Shown here in pieces: positions 1 through 6,987 of a stretch of DNA of 16,048 nucleotides. This DNA comes from JBDSEG01 sp039920165 (GTDB taxonomy: Bacteria > Pseudomonadota > Gammaproteobacteria > Burkholderiales > Burkholderiaceae_C). Every line of letters starts with the position of its first letter. The first letter of the stretch is position 1. The stretch is from NCBI GenBank assembly GCA_039920165.1, contig JBDSEG010000397.1, forward strand, positions 1 through 16,048, read 5' to 3'. The translations under genes were made by a program, and so were the position numbers. The notes beneath the pieces are model-generated. The model did no database searches and was not told the origin of the DNA. It was given only the letters and a program-made list of their open reading frames with translations.

Positions 1-79
1 CGGCGTCGACGATTTCGCCCAGGTGCGACTGGCGTGTATGGAATCGGACGGCCAGATCAGCGTGATCAAGAAATCCTGA
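1..79 (+). CDS. C-terminal end of a DUF421/YetF-type membrane protein (partial)
   Basis: Only the last 25 codons are inside the window, in the frame starting at base 2 and ending with TGA at 77-79. The visible tail contains VRLACMESDGQISVI, followed by two lysines and a serine. That pattern closes the cytoplasmic C-terminal domain of DUF421 (YetF-like) inner-membrane proteins, where a conserved V-x-A-x-x-E-x-D-G-x-I-S-V-I strand is typical. The family has no firmly established biochemical role. The membrane helices would lie outside the window, so the assignment rests on this short motif alone. No clear intrinsic terminator follows; 80-370 holds only candidate regulatory sites and the start of the next gene. 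Confidence 0.6.
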   Translation, partial: GVDDFAQVRLACMESDGQISVIKKS

Positions 80-158
80 TCAGATCGTCCCGACGCTGCC
101 GGTCACGGGCAGCGCGCTGCCGGTCAAGGGGTCGGCACAAATCCTTTGCGCGAGCGCA

Positions 159-174
159 GGCAAACGCCATGCCG
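159..174 (-). promoter_or_regulatory. Sigma-54-like -24/-12 element pointing left (function unclear)
   Basis: Read on the minus strand the site is CGGCAT-GGCGT-TTGCC, with GG at 173-172 and GC at 161-160, the strict 10-base spacing of sigma-54 promoters. It would start transcription near 148, running antisense into the end of the DUF421 gene, where no leftward gene is visible. The element is also a loose inverted repeat (GGCA...TGCC) and reads weakly on the plus strand, so it might serve the regulator gene instead. It may also be a chance match. Confidence 0.25.
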
Positions 175-370
175 ACTTGCCCGTCCTGTAGGCCCCGTCC
201 CACAGGCGAAGCCGGTCCGTGGGGATGCAAAGCAGGGCGCGAATAGGTCATATTTGCCGAACAAAGAGAAGACCATCTGTTTTGCCCGGGGGCACGCACG
301 ATGGCGTGTTGCGTGCCGCGCGAGGCGGACGGACGATGTCTTTCTACTCTTTTCGAGGAGCAAGTTTTCG

Positions 371-1789
371 ATGCCGCACGCGCTCATCGTCGATGATGAA
401 CCGGACACGTCCGAAACCCTGGCGATGCTGGTGGCCACGCAGGGCTTCACCGTTGCGACTGCCGGATCGCTGCGGGATGCGCGACGCCAGATGGTGTTGC
501 AGGAGCCCGACATCCTGTTGCTCGACCTCATGCTTCCGGACGGCAGCGGGATGGAGCTGTTCCGCGAAGCCAAAGCGCTTACGAATACTGAAGTCGTCCT
601 GATGACCGGGCATGCCAGCCTGGATACGTCGATCGAAGCGTTGCGCCTGGGCGCGGTCGACTACCTAGTCAAGCCGACCAACATGACGCAGTTGCAAGGC
701 GTGCTGTCGCGGGTGACGCGGCCTTCGGCGCTGATGGCCGAAGCGGTCGAGTTGCACGCGGTGCTCGAACGCGAAGGTCATTTCGGACAGCTGTGGGGGC
801 GCTCGGCGCCGATGCGCGAGGTGTACGAGCAGATTACCCGGGTGGCCGGCACGGCGGCGACAGTACTCATCACCGGCGAGAGCGGCACCGGCAAAGAGGT
901 CGTGGCACGAACCATTCACGATCTGAGCCGGCGCCGTGGGTGCCCCTTCCTGGCGGTGAACTGCGGCGCGATCTCGCCGCACCTGATCGAAAGTGAAATC
1001 TTCGGCCACGAGAAGGGCAGCTTTACCGGGGCGGATCGCCAGCACCATGGCTTCTTCGAACGGGCGGCCGGCGGGACGCTGTTTCTCGACGAGATCACCG
1101 AGATGCCGCTCGATCTGCAGGTCAAGCTGCTGCGTGTGCTGGAAAATGGCACTTTCATGCGCGTGGGCTCGGGCCAGATGCAGGAAACCGATGTGCGCAT
1201 CCTCGCCGCGACGAACCGCTCGCTCGAACATGCGACCGCTTTGGGTAAGCTGCGCGAAGATCTGCTGTACCGGTTGAATGTCTTTCCGATCCACCTGCCG
1301 GCCTTGCGTCAACGAAGCGACGACATTCCGGCGATCGCCGAACATTTTCTCGAGCAGATCTGCAAGCGAGAAGGCCAGGCCAAGCGCTTCACCCCTCCGG
1401 CCCTCGAGCGACTGTCTGCCCATCGTTGGAATGGCAACGTTCGCGAACTGCGCAATATCGTCTACCGCGCGTACGTGATGGCGCCGGGCAGTTCCATCGT
1501 CAACGAGTGCCTGCCGCGCGCCGTGACCGAGCCGCAAACACCGGCACTCACCGTGGCGTCGCTGCCTGCGCTACCCAGCATCACCGTGAATGTCGGCACG
1601 ACGCTCGCGCACGCCGAACGCCAGATCACGTTGGCGACGCTCGAACATCTGGGACGGCACAAGGAGAGGACCGCGGCCACGCTCGGGATCAGTCTGAAGA
1701 CGCTCTACAACCGTCTGAAGGAATATTCGTCGGCCGACGGCGAGGATGTGGCCAGCGCCGATGTCGCGGCGCTCGACATTCCCGGCTGA
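371..1789 (+). CDS. NtrC-class sigma-54-dependent response regulator (receiver, AAA+, Fis-type HTH)
   Basis: A cytoplasmic two-component regulator that, when phosphorylated, would remodel sigma-54 RNA polymerase by ATP hydrolysis. The protein is 472 residues, normal for the class. The receiver domain (1-118) has the acidic pair D8/D9, phospho-acceptor D52, T79 and K101. The AAA+ domain (about 140-375) has Walker A GESGTGKE (169-176), sigma-54-contacting loop GSFTGA (216-221, Ser in place of the usual Ala), and Walker B GGTLFLDE (234-241). A Fis-type helix-turn-helix lies at about 421-452, followed by a short acidic tail. The ATG at 371 is chosen because the receiver begins immediately after it and GAGGAG lies at 355-360. 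Upstream in-frame codons give no domain sequence. It converges on the histidine kinase at 1827-2948, 37 bp away, and lies close to rpoN, so it is the natural candidate activator of the sigma-54 promoters in this window. Its target is inferred, not shown. Confidence 0.95.
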   Translation: MPHALIVDDEPDTSETLAMLVATQGFTVATAGSLRDARRQMVLQEPDILLLDLMLPDGSGMELFREAKALTNTEVVLMTGHASLDTSIEALRLGAVDYLVKPTNMTQLQGVLSRVTRPSALMAEAVELHAVLEREGHFGQLWGRSAPMREVYEQITRVAGTAATVLITGESGTGKEVVARTIHDLSRRRGCPFLAVNCGAISPHLIESEIFGHEKGSFTGADRQHHGFFERAAGGTLFLDEITEMPLDLQVKLLRVLENGTFMRVGSGQMQETDVRILAATNRSLEHATALGKLREDLLYRLNVFPIHLPALRQRSDDIPAIAEHFLEQICKREGQAKRFTPPALERLSAHRWNGNVRELRNIVYRAYVMAPGSSIVNECLPRAVTEPQTPALTVASLPALPSITVNVGTTLAHAERQITLATLEHLGRHKERTAATLGISLKTLYNRLKEYSSADGEDVASADVAALDIPG

Positions 1790-1790
1790 A

Positions 1791-1810
1791 GTCGGCCGTC
1801 TGCCGACGGC
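1791..1810. terminator. GC-rich hairpin between convergent regulator and kinase genes
   Basis: Two mutually exclusive stems fit this 20-base stretch: GTCGGC (1791-1796) with GCCGAC (1802-1807), or GCCGTC (1795-1800) with GACGGC (1805-1810). It begins one base after the regulator stop codon and ends 16 bases before the kinase stop. There is no T-run on either side, so it is at best a weak or factor-assisted terminator, or an mRNA 3'-end stabiliser. Confidence 0.3.
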
Positions 1811-1826
1811 GGAACTGCCGCACCGA

Positions 1827-2948
1827 TCAGCGATCGTGCTGCGCAATGATGAGCGGCAAGGTGACGACGAATTCCGACCCCGCGTCCGGCCCGTCGCTGT
1901 GCGCCTGCACATCGCCACCGTGGAACTGTGCGATGCGTCTGGCCAGTGTCAAGCCGATGCCGAGTGCGCCTTTTCGCTCACGCATTTCCTGCGCGAAGAG
2001 GTCGAATGCCTGCGGCAGGAAGAACGCCGACATGCCGCGTCCCGAGTCTTTGATCGAGATCGTCACGCTAGCATCGACCAGGTCCACGCCGATCGCGATC
2101 GGGGCGGCGGCGGGGCTGAACCTGGATGCGTTGCCGAGCAGCGCCGAGAACATCTGCGCCAGCCGGACCGAATCACCTTCGAGGACGACCGCGCGCGGCG
2201 GCAGGCGCAGCGTGACCTGCTGGCCCATCGCATCAAGCTGCTGCTCGCTTTGCGCCAGCGCGCTGTCCAGCACCTCGTTCAACGAGACTGGCCGGCGCAC
2301 GAGCGACATTTCGCCCTGCAAAGCCTGCGTCACGTCGACCAACTCATCGAGCACGCGGCGGATGCGTGCCACCTGGCGCTCGAGAATCTCGCGCAGGCGC
2401 AACAGGGTGGCGTTGCCATCTTCCACGGTCCGCAGCACGCTGGCCGCATTCGAGATCGGCGCCAGTGCGCTGCGCAATTCGTGCGACAGGCCGGCGAGAA
2501 AGTGTCCCTGGCGCAGATCGTCGATGCGGCGCGCCTGACCAGGTTCGGCCTGCTGCCTATCGAGCCGACGGCATTCGACCAGGCACACGCGCTCCGTTTC
2601 GGCTTTCGGTGCTGCCAGCAGATGCAAGCAGACCGGCTCGGTGCAGCGTTCGGCCGACCTGGTGCCGAGCATGCCGGTCCACTCGTCGCCATCGCGCAGC
2701 GCCGCGCGCAGCGCTACACCGGTGGCAGGGTCGGCCGGCAGTTCGAGCAGATCGAACAGGCTTTTGTGCAGCCAGCAGCCGCCGACCAGCCACTGCGCCG
2801 CGCGGTTGGCGTGCTGCAGGCGCCCGGAGGAATCGATCACGAGAATCGCGTGCGGGTGCGCGTCGAACAGCACCGCGCCCCACGCCGCAGGACCCGATCC
2901 GACAGGCGGCTCGGCGAGATTGGCGGGGGCATGGGTCATGGCGCTCAT
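1827..2948 (-). CDS. Soluble PAS-domain sensor histidine kinase
   Basis: A 373-residue kinase expected to autophosphorylate and pass phosphate to a response regulator, most simply the NtrC-type protein encoded convergently next to it. A PAS-like sensor occupies about 22-125. The dimerisation/phosphoacceptor segment has the H-box SHELRSALAPI with His156. The ATPase domain shows the N-box around N273, the G1 box DSGRGM (301-306) and the G2 box GALGIGLTLAR (327-337). No membrane helix or signal peptide is visible, so the signal is probably cytosolic. The H-box departs slightly from the common HELRTPL, with Ser-Ala for Thr-Pro. The ATG at 2948 is preferred. A GTG at 2981 would sit above the likely transcription start of the sigma-54-like promoter at 2982-2997. 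An ATG at 2939 is equally possible, and no clear Shine-Dalgarno distinguishes them. The gene follows the dehydrogenase-like gene with a 56-bp gap. Confidence 0.93.
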   Translation of the reverse strand: MSAMTHAPANLAEPPVGSGPAAWGAVLFDAHPHAILVIDSSGRLQHANRAAQWLVGGCWLHKSLFDLLELPADPATGVALRAALRDGDEWTGMLGTRSAERCTEPVCLHLLAAPKAETERVCLVECRRLDRQQAEPGQARRIDDLRQGHFLAGLSHELRSALAPISNAASVLRTVEDGNATLLRLREILERQVARIRRVLDELVDVTQALQGEMSLVRRPVSLNEVLDSALAQSEQQLDAMGQQVTLRLPPRAVVLEGDSVRLAQMFSALLGNASRFSPAAAPIAIGVDLVDASVTISIKDSGRGMSAFFLPQAFDLFAQEMRERKGALGIGLTLARRIAQFHGGDVQAHSDGPDAGSEFVVTLPLIIAQHDR

Positions 2949-2981
2949 CGGTCGGTGCCAGTGGGGGTGGCATCGCAACAC

Positions 2982-2997
2982 AGCAACAGCCGTGCCG
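2982..2997 (-). promoter_or_regulatory. Sigma-54 (-24/-12) promoter of the histidine kinase gene
   Basis: On the minus strand the element reads CGGCACG-GCTG-TTGCT. Against the consensus TGGCACG-N4-TTGC[A/T] the only mismatch is C for T in the first position. GG (2996-2995) and GC (2984-2983) have the required spacing. Transcription would start near 2971, about 23 bases before the ATG at 2948. It lies in the gap between the dehydrogenase stop and the kinase start. This is the best sigma-54 match in the window by eye. Confidence 0.7.
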
Positions 2998-3004
2998 TGC
3001 GGGG

Positions 3005-4405
3005 TCAGCGCGGTCCGGAAACCGCCGCAGCGCGGCTGCCGGATACGCGCCAGATCACATTGCCCACGTCGTCGGCCACCAGCAGGCCACCGCGCCGGTC
3101 GAGCGCGACGCCGACCGGTCGCCCGTACGCGTCGCCGCCTTCGCTGAGAAATCCGGTCAGCACGTCAATCGGCTGCGAAGCGGCCGGCCTGGCGCCTTCG
3201 AACGGAACGAAGATGACCTTGTAGCCACTGTGCGGGCGCCGGTTCCAGGAGCCGTGTTGGCCGACGAACATGCCGTTCGCGAAGACCGGCGGCAGGCTGT
3301 TGCCGGCTGAGTGGGCGAGGCCGAGCGAAGCGGTATGCGGCCCGAGCGCGTAGTCCGGAACGATGGCCTTGGCGACCAGGTCGGGCCTCGGCGGGTCGAC
3401 CCGCGCATCGACGTTGCTGCCGTAGTAGCTGTACGGCCAGCCGTAGAAGCCGCCGTCACGCACCGAGGTGAGGTAGTCGGGAACGAGGTCGCTGCCGATC
3501 TCGTCGCGCTCGTTCGCCACCGTCCACAGCAGGCCGCCCGCAGGCTCCCACGCCATGCCGTTCGGGTTGCGGATGCCGGTCGCAAAGACGCGGTGCTGGC
3601 CGCTCGCGAGATCCAGCTCCCAGATCGCGGCGCGGCCTTCCTCGGCCGCCATGCCGCGTTCGCCGACATTGCTGTTCGAACCCACGGTGACATACAGCTT
3701 CTTGCCGTCGGGGGTCGCGATCACGTTCTTGGTCCAGTGATGGTTGATCGGGCCGCCGGGCAGGGCGAGCATCGTCGTCGGCGTCGCCGTGATCTGCGTT
3801 TGACCGGGCCGGTACGGCACCTTGACGATCGCGTCGGCGTTCGCGATATAGAGCTGGTCGCCGACCAGCGCCATGCCGAATGGTGACATCAAGCCTTGCA
3901 TGAAGACCGTTCGCAACTCGGCCTTGCCGTCGCCGTCGGCGTCGCGCAACAGCGTGATGCGGTTCGCGCTGGGCGTACCGGCGCCGGCGCGATTCATCAC
4001 GAGTTTCATCACGAAACCTTTGATGCCCTTGCCGTCTTCCGGCTTGGGCGGCGCATTGGTTTCTGCCACGAGAACGTCGCCGTTGGGTAGCACGTGCAGC
4101 CAGCGCGGATGATCGAGGCCGGAGGCGAATTCGTTCACCACGGTGCCCGTCGCGGCGACCGGCTTCGCGCCTGGCGCCCAGCCGACCGCGGGGGCGATGT
4201 TGACGGTCGGGATCAACGTCTTGTTCGGTGCAGGCAGCTGCGGACGCGGCCCGACGCCCGATGCCAGCGGCAAGGTCGCCGTCTCGCCGCAGCCAACGAG
4301 TAGTGTCACAGTGAGCGCAATGAGCACGCGCGATGCCGGGACGGCGACGCGCGACACATGACGCCGCGAGGGCAGGGACTGAAGACAGGTCGGGTCGTGG
4401 TTCAT
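3005..4405 (-). CDS. Lipoprotein of the glucose/L-sorbosone dehydrogenase (PQQ beta-propeller) family
   Basis: A 466-residue exported protein. The N-terminus has a basic region and a hydrophobic stretch ending in lipobox LVGC (36-39), predicting lipidation at Cys39 and a periplasmic or outer-membrane location. The rest resembles the six-bladed beta-propeller of glucose/sorbosone dehydrogenases: the entry segment GLDHPRWLHVLPNGDVLVAE, an Asp-rich RDADGDGKAE loop that could bind calcium, a GIRNPNGMAWEP blade, and GQHGSWNRRPHSGYKV towards the C-terminus. Family members oxidise sugars or aldoses with PQQ, but many homologues have no tested activity. The substrate here is unknown and PQQ dependence is family inference. 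The ATG at 4405 gives a plausible lipoprotein signal; a TTG at 4438 is the only longer start and lacks support. It lies 48 bp after rpoN and 56 bp before the kinase on the same strand, so co-transcription with rpoN is likely. Confidence 0.85.
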   Translation of the reverse strand: MNHDPTCLQSLPSRRHVSRVAVPASRVLIALTVTLLVGCGETATLPLASGVGPRPQLPAPNKTLIPTVNIAPAVGWAPGAKPVAATGTVVNEFASGLDHPRWLHVLPNGDVLVAETNAPPKPEDGKGIKGFVMKLVMNRAGAGTPSANRITLLRDADGDGKAELRTVFMQGLMSPFGMALVGDQLYIANADAIVKVPYRPGQTQITATPTTMLALPGGPINHHWTKNVIATPDGKKLYVTVGSNSNVGERGMAAEEGRAAIWELDLASGQHRVFATGIRNPNGMAWEPAGGLLWTVANERDEIGSDLVPDYLTSVRDGGFYGWPYSYYGSNVDARVDPPRPDLVAKAIVPDYALGPHTASLGLAHSAGNSLPPVFANGMFVGQHGSWNRRPHSGYKVIFVPFEGARPAASQPIDVLTGFLSEGGDAYGRPVGVALDRRGGLLVADDVGNVIWRVSGSRAAAVSGPR

Positions 4406-4453
4406 GGAGAGGCGTATTGAGGATGCGGGGCTCGGCAATCGGTTCCGAAACCT

Positions 4454-5905
4454 TTACCGGGCTGCGGCAAGGGACGCCCCGTTGGTGGCAGGCGTGTGGC
4501 GGCGGCGCTCGACCGATTCGAGCCGCATCAGATGGCGATATTTGGTGACCGTGCGGCGCGCGACGACCAGCCCCTGCTGCGCCAGCCGGCGCGCGATCTC
4601 GGCATCGGACAGCGGCGCAGTCGGCCGTTCGCGGCCGACCATCTCGCTGATCAGGCCGCGGATCGCGGTTCCCGAGAACTCGGCCCCGCTCGTCGCCGTC
4701 ATGGCACGCGAGAAGAACGATTTCAGCTCGAGCACGCCGACGGGTGTGGCCATGTATTTGTTGTTGGTCACGCGCGAGACGGTCGATTCGTGCAGCCCGA
4801 CTTCCTCGGCGATCTCGCGCAGGCCGAGCGGCTTCATGCCCATGGCGCCGTGCTCGAAATAGCGCGACTGCCGCTTCAGGATGGCCTGCGCCACCGCGAG
4901 GATGGTCGCGAAGCGCTGCTCGACATTGCGCATCGCCCAGCGCGCATCGCGCAGATGGTCGGCGAGTTCTGCATTGCCCCTTCCGCGATGGCGCTGGAAC
5001 AGATCGGCATAGGACTGGTTCAGACGCAGCCGTGGCACCACGGCCGGGTTGAGCGAAGCGGTCCAGACGCCGCGGATTTTCTTCACGACGATATCGGGGG
5101 TGATGTAGGGGATTTGCGGCGCGCCGAAGCGCAGGCCCGGCTTGGGATCGAAGCGGCGGATCTCCCGGCACGCGGCCTCGGCGGTGGCGCGCGGCACGCC
5201 GAGGAAGCGTGCGAGGCCGTTTGAATCCTTCGCGGCCAGCATCTGCAACCGCTCGCTGACGATTCGACGCGCATGCGCTCGCAAGCCGGGCTCCTCGATC
5301 GTCGCGACCTGAAGCGATAGGCATTCGGCCAGCGAGCGTGCCCCGACCCCGGCCGGCTCGAGCGATTGAACATGGTCTATCGCGCGAGCCAGCTCGTCCT
5401 GCGTCGCAGGGGGCGCCATCGGAACGAGCGCCACGAGTTCGTCGAGGTCGAGACGCAGATAGCCGTCATCGTCGAGCGAATCGACGAGTGCTGCCGTGAG
5501 CAAGGCGATGCGGGGGTCGAGCCGAATCAGCGCGAGCTGGCCGTGCAGGTGGCCGGCCAGCGTGGCCGTGAGCGGAATCAGATTCATCAGGTCGAAGTCG
5601 CCGCTGCGTTCTCCGCGCGCGGCGCTGCTGCCGTCGTTCAACCACGAGTCCCGTTCCACATCGTCGCCGCGCTCGTCGGACAGCGGTTGCATATCGGCCT
5701 CGTCCGAGGCCGTTGCGTTGGTTGCTTCGTCGGACGCATCGGCCGATTCGTCGCCGGCCTGTGCGTCCTCCAGTTCGAGAAACGGATTGCGCACCAGCGA
5801 GGCCTGCAGTTCCTGGGCGAAGTCGAGGCTGGACAACTGCAGGAGCCGCACCGCCTGTTGCAGGCGCGGCGAAAGCTTTTGCTGCTGCCGCTGTTCGGCA
5901 TGCAT
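4454..5905 (-). CDS. rpoN: RNA polymerase sigma-54 factor
   Basis: The alternative sigma factor that directs RNA polymerase to -24/-12 promoters and needs an AAA+ activator. The protein is 483 residues, near the family norm. Region I, a Gln/Leu-rich activator-interacting segment, covers about 6-45 (KLSPRLQQAVRLLQLSS). An acidic region II follows (46-90), then the core-binding domain with DSLDDDGYL (142-150). The HTH segment LREIAEEVGLHESTVSRVT is at 362-380, and the diagnostic RpoN box ARRTVTKYR at 449-457. The start is ATG 5905 or ATG 5920. ATG 5968 overlaps the -24 element of the likely promoter, so it would be untranscribed. Housekeeping rpoN in proteobacteria usually sits with lptB and hpf/ptsN; none of those is here, so this looks like an additional or relocated copy. 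It heads a leftward gene run with the lipoprotein and kinase genes. Confidence 0.96.
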   Translation of the reverse strand: MHAEQRQQQKLSPRLQQAVRLLQLSSLDFAQELQASLVRNPFLELEDAQAGDESADASDEATNATASDEADMQPLSDERGDDVERDSWLNDGSSAARGERSGDFDLMNLIPLTATLAGHLHGQLALIRLDPRIALLTAALVDSLDDDGYLRLDLDELVALVPMAPPATQDELARAIDHVQSLEPAGVGARSLAECLSLQVATIEEPGLRAHARRIVSERLQMLAAKDSNGLARFLGVPRATAEAACREIRRFDPKPGLRFGAPQIPYITPDIVVKKIRGVWTASLNPAVVPRLRLNQSYADLFQRHRGRGNAELADHLRDARWAMRNVEQRFATILAVAQAILKRQSRYFEHGAMGMKPLGLREIAEEVGLHESTVSRVTNNKYMATPVGVLELKSFFSRAMTATSGAEFSGTAIRGLISEMVGRERPTAPLSDAEIARRLAQQGLVVARRTVTKYRHLMRLESVERRRHTPATNGASLAAAR

Positions 5906-5956
5906 GACGATGGAGCCCATGGATGTGATCGCGATGAACCAAAGAGCGGGTGCGCC

Positions 5957-5972
5957 TGCAACGACCATGCCG
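5957..5972 (-). promoter_or_regulatory. Sigma-54 (-24/-12) promoter of rpoN (possible autoregulation)
   Basis: Minus strand CGGCATG-GTCG-TTGCA. GG at 5971-5970 and GC at 5959-5958 have exact spacing, and the -12 half is a perfect TTGCA. Mismatches to TGGCACG-N4-TTGCA are C for T at the first base and T for C at the sixth. Transcription would start near 5946, 26 or 41 bases upstream of the two candidate rpoN start codons. Confidence 0.6.
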
Positions 5973-6078
5973 CCGAGGGCTGCCGGCTATCTTGGATGCA
6001 TGCCGTCGGGCGGTCGATCCCTTGCAACGCCGCGCCGCGCCTCGCGATGCGCCGATGGAACCCTAGCGCGATGGTTTC

Positions 6079-6092
6079 GTTTGCTTTCAAAC
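6079..6092. promoter_or_regulatory. Palindrome GTTTG-N4-CAAAC, candidate enhancer (UAS) for an NtrC-type activator
   Basis: A perfect 5-bp inverted repeat around CTTT, in the 351-bp gap between divergent rpoN and the transpeptidase gene. Its centre is about 117 bases upstream of the predicted rightward start (about 6203) and about 140 bases upstream of the predicted leftward start (about 5946). Both are typical distances for sigma-54 enhancer sites. An overlapping CTTTC...GAAAG repeat extends to 6103. Binding by the regulator at 371-1789 is inference. Confidence 0.35.
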
Positions 6093-6176
6093 GCGATCGA
6101 AAGGAGCGCGACTACGAGGCAGCATTGCCGATGCCCTCGCCTCATTGCGGCAATTTGTGCGCAACGTGCGGCACGA

Positions 6177-6192
6177 CGGCATGTCGATTGCA
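6177..6192 (+). promoter_or_regulatory. Sigma-54 (-24/-12) promoter of the L,D-transpeptidase gene
   Basis: Plus strand CGGCATG-TCGA-TTGCA. GG at 6178-6179 and GC at 6190-6191 have strict spacing. It carries the same two deviations from consensus as the rpoN element, which makes the pair look related. The predicted start is about 6203, giving a 5' leader of about 54 bases before the GTG at 6257. It was the only strict plus-strand match I found in the window. Confidence 0.6.
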
Positions 6193-6256
6193 TTGGCGAT
6201 GAATCGATCGGCGACGAGGCACCGTCCGTTGACCGCGCACTAAAGGAGAGTTTTTC

Positions 6257-6925
6257 GTGTTGTCGAATTTGCATCGCGCCTTACCGTTCTCGTTCGGCCG
6301 CCCTTGGCTAGCTGCGCTCACGCTCGCCTGTGCCGGCCTGGCGCCCGTGCAGGCTGCCATTGCGACCGAGCCAGAACTTCCTGCGATCGCGGGCGCGTCG
6401 ACACAGGCCCGTCAATTGGTGAAGTGGGTGCTGCACTCGGGCGACAACCAGGGTCTTCCTTTCGCCGTCATCGACAAGAAGAATGCCCGCGTGACGGTGC
6501 TGACGGCAAACGGCCAGGCGCGCGGTTCGTCCCCGGTGCTGCTCGGTCTGGCGCTCGGCGACGACTCGGTTCCGGGCATCGGCGAACGCAAGATCGCCGA
6601 TATCCGCCCCGAGGAGCGCACGACGCCGGCCGGGCGCTTTCTGGCCGAGCACGGGCGAAATGCGAATGGCGAAGACATCCTCTGGGTCGACTACGACGCC
6701 GCGGTGTCGATGCACCGCGTTCGCGCGAATATCAAGGTCGAGCGCCGCCTGCAGCGACTGGCCACGCCAACCGCTGCGGACAACCGCATCTCGTACGGCT
6801 GCATCAATGTGCCGGCCGCCTTCTACGAGCGCGTGATCCTCAAGACCTTCGACGTTCAGAACGCGGTCGTGTATGTGCTGCCCGACGTCAAGCCGTTGGC
6901 CAAGGTATTCACGGCGCTGCGTTGA
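6257..6925 (+). CDS. Exported L,D-transpeptidase-like (YkuD-fold) protein
   Basis: A 222-residue protein with an N-terminal signal sequence, hydrophobic at about 15-34 with cleavage near VQA-A at 33. The mature part has YkuD-family features: RTTPAGRF (121-128, matching the family's TPxG element), His153, and the catalytic motif SYGCINV (179-185) with nucleophile Cys182. These enzymes form 3-3 peptidoglycan crosslinks or attach proteins to peptidoglycan in the periplasm. Tyr replaces the more usual His before the Gly-Cys, so exact activity is uncertain. No LysM or other wall-binding domain is present. The start is GTG 6257, fixed by AAAGGAGAG at 6242-6250. It is transcribed divergently from rpoN behind a sigma-54-like promoter and ends at a terminator shared with the Ser/Thr-rich gene. 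Confidence 0.8.
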   Translation: MLSNLHRALPFSFGRPWLAALTLACAGLAPVQAAIATEPELPAIAGASTQARQLVKWVLHSGDNQGLPFAVIDKKNARVTVLTANGQARGSSPVLLGLALGDDSVPGIGERKIADIRPEERTTPAGRFLAEHGRNANGEDILWVDYDAAVSMHRVRANIKVERRLQRLATPTAADNRISYGCINVPAAFYERVILKTFDVQNAVVYVLPDVKPLAKVFTALR

Positions 6926-6943
6926 CGCGTGAGTGGCGAACAC

Positions 6944-6970
6944 AAAAAAACCGGGCCGAGGCCCGGTTTT
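6944..6970. terminator. Bidirectional intrinsic terminator
   Basis: A perfect 10-bp stem AAAACCGGGC (6947-6956) / GCCCGGTTTT (6961-6970) with loop CGAG. The minus strand reads out with seven T's and the plus strand with four, so it should be stronger for the leftward Ser/Thr-rich gene (stop at 6988) but can serve both. It lies 21 bases after the transpeptidase stop. Confidence 0.9.
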
Positions 6971-6987
6971 GCATTCGTTGACAGCGA

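Noticed and set aside
134..149. GGCAC followed by TTTGC upstream of the regulator (+)
   Set aside because: Both half-sites look good but the gap is two bases too long; sigma-54 spacing is strict.
303..316. TGGCGTG...GTGCC as a sigma-54 promoter for the response regulator (+)
   Set aside because: GG and GC are correctly spaced, but A and C of GGCAC and the first T of TTGC are changed. Too weak to list, though its position (predicted start near 328) would suit the regulator gene.
1746..3224. Long plus-strand open frame (492 codons) opposite the histidine kinase
   Set aside because: No recognisable domain and Arg/Gln-rich composition; it is an antisense shadow of the clearly recognisable kinase in GC-rich DNA.
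4467..4480. Minus-strand GGGGCGTCCCTTGC before the lipoprotein gene as a sigma-54 promoter
   Set aside because: The -24 half is poor (GGGGC for GGCAC) and it lies inside the rpoN 3' end; co-transcription from rpoN explains expression.
3456..5324. Long minus-strand open frame (622 codons) across rpoN and the dehydrogenase-like gene
   Set aside because: Arg/Ala-rich out-of-frame translation of two well-supported genes in the same direction; no domain features.
6012..6026. GGTCGATCCCTTGCA as a second sigma-54 promoter for the transpeptidase gene
   Set aside because: The -12 half is perfect and spacing is right, but the -24 half keeps only GG; the site at 6177-6192 is far better and closer to the gene.
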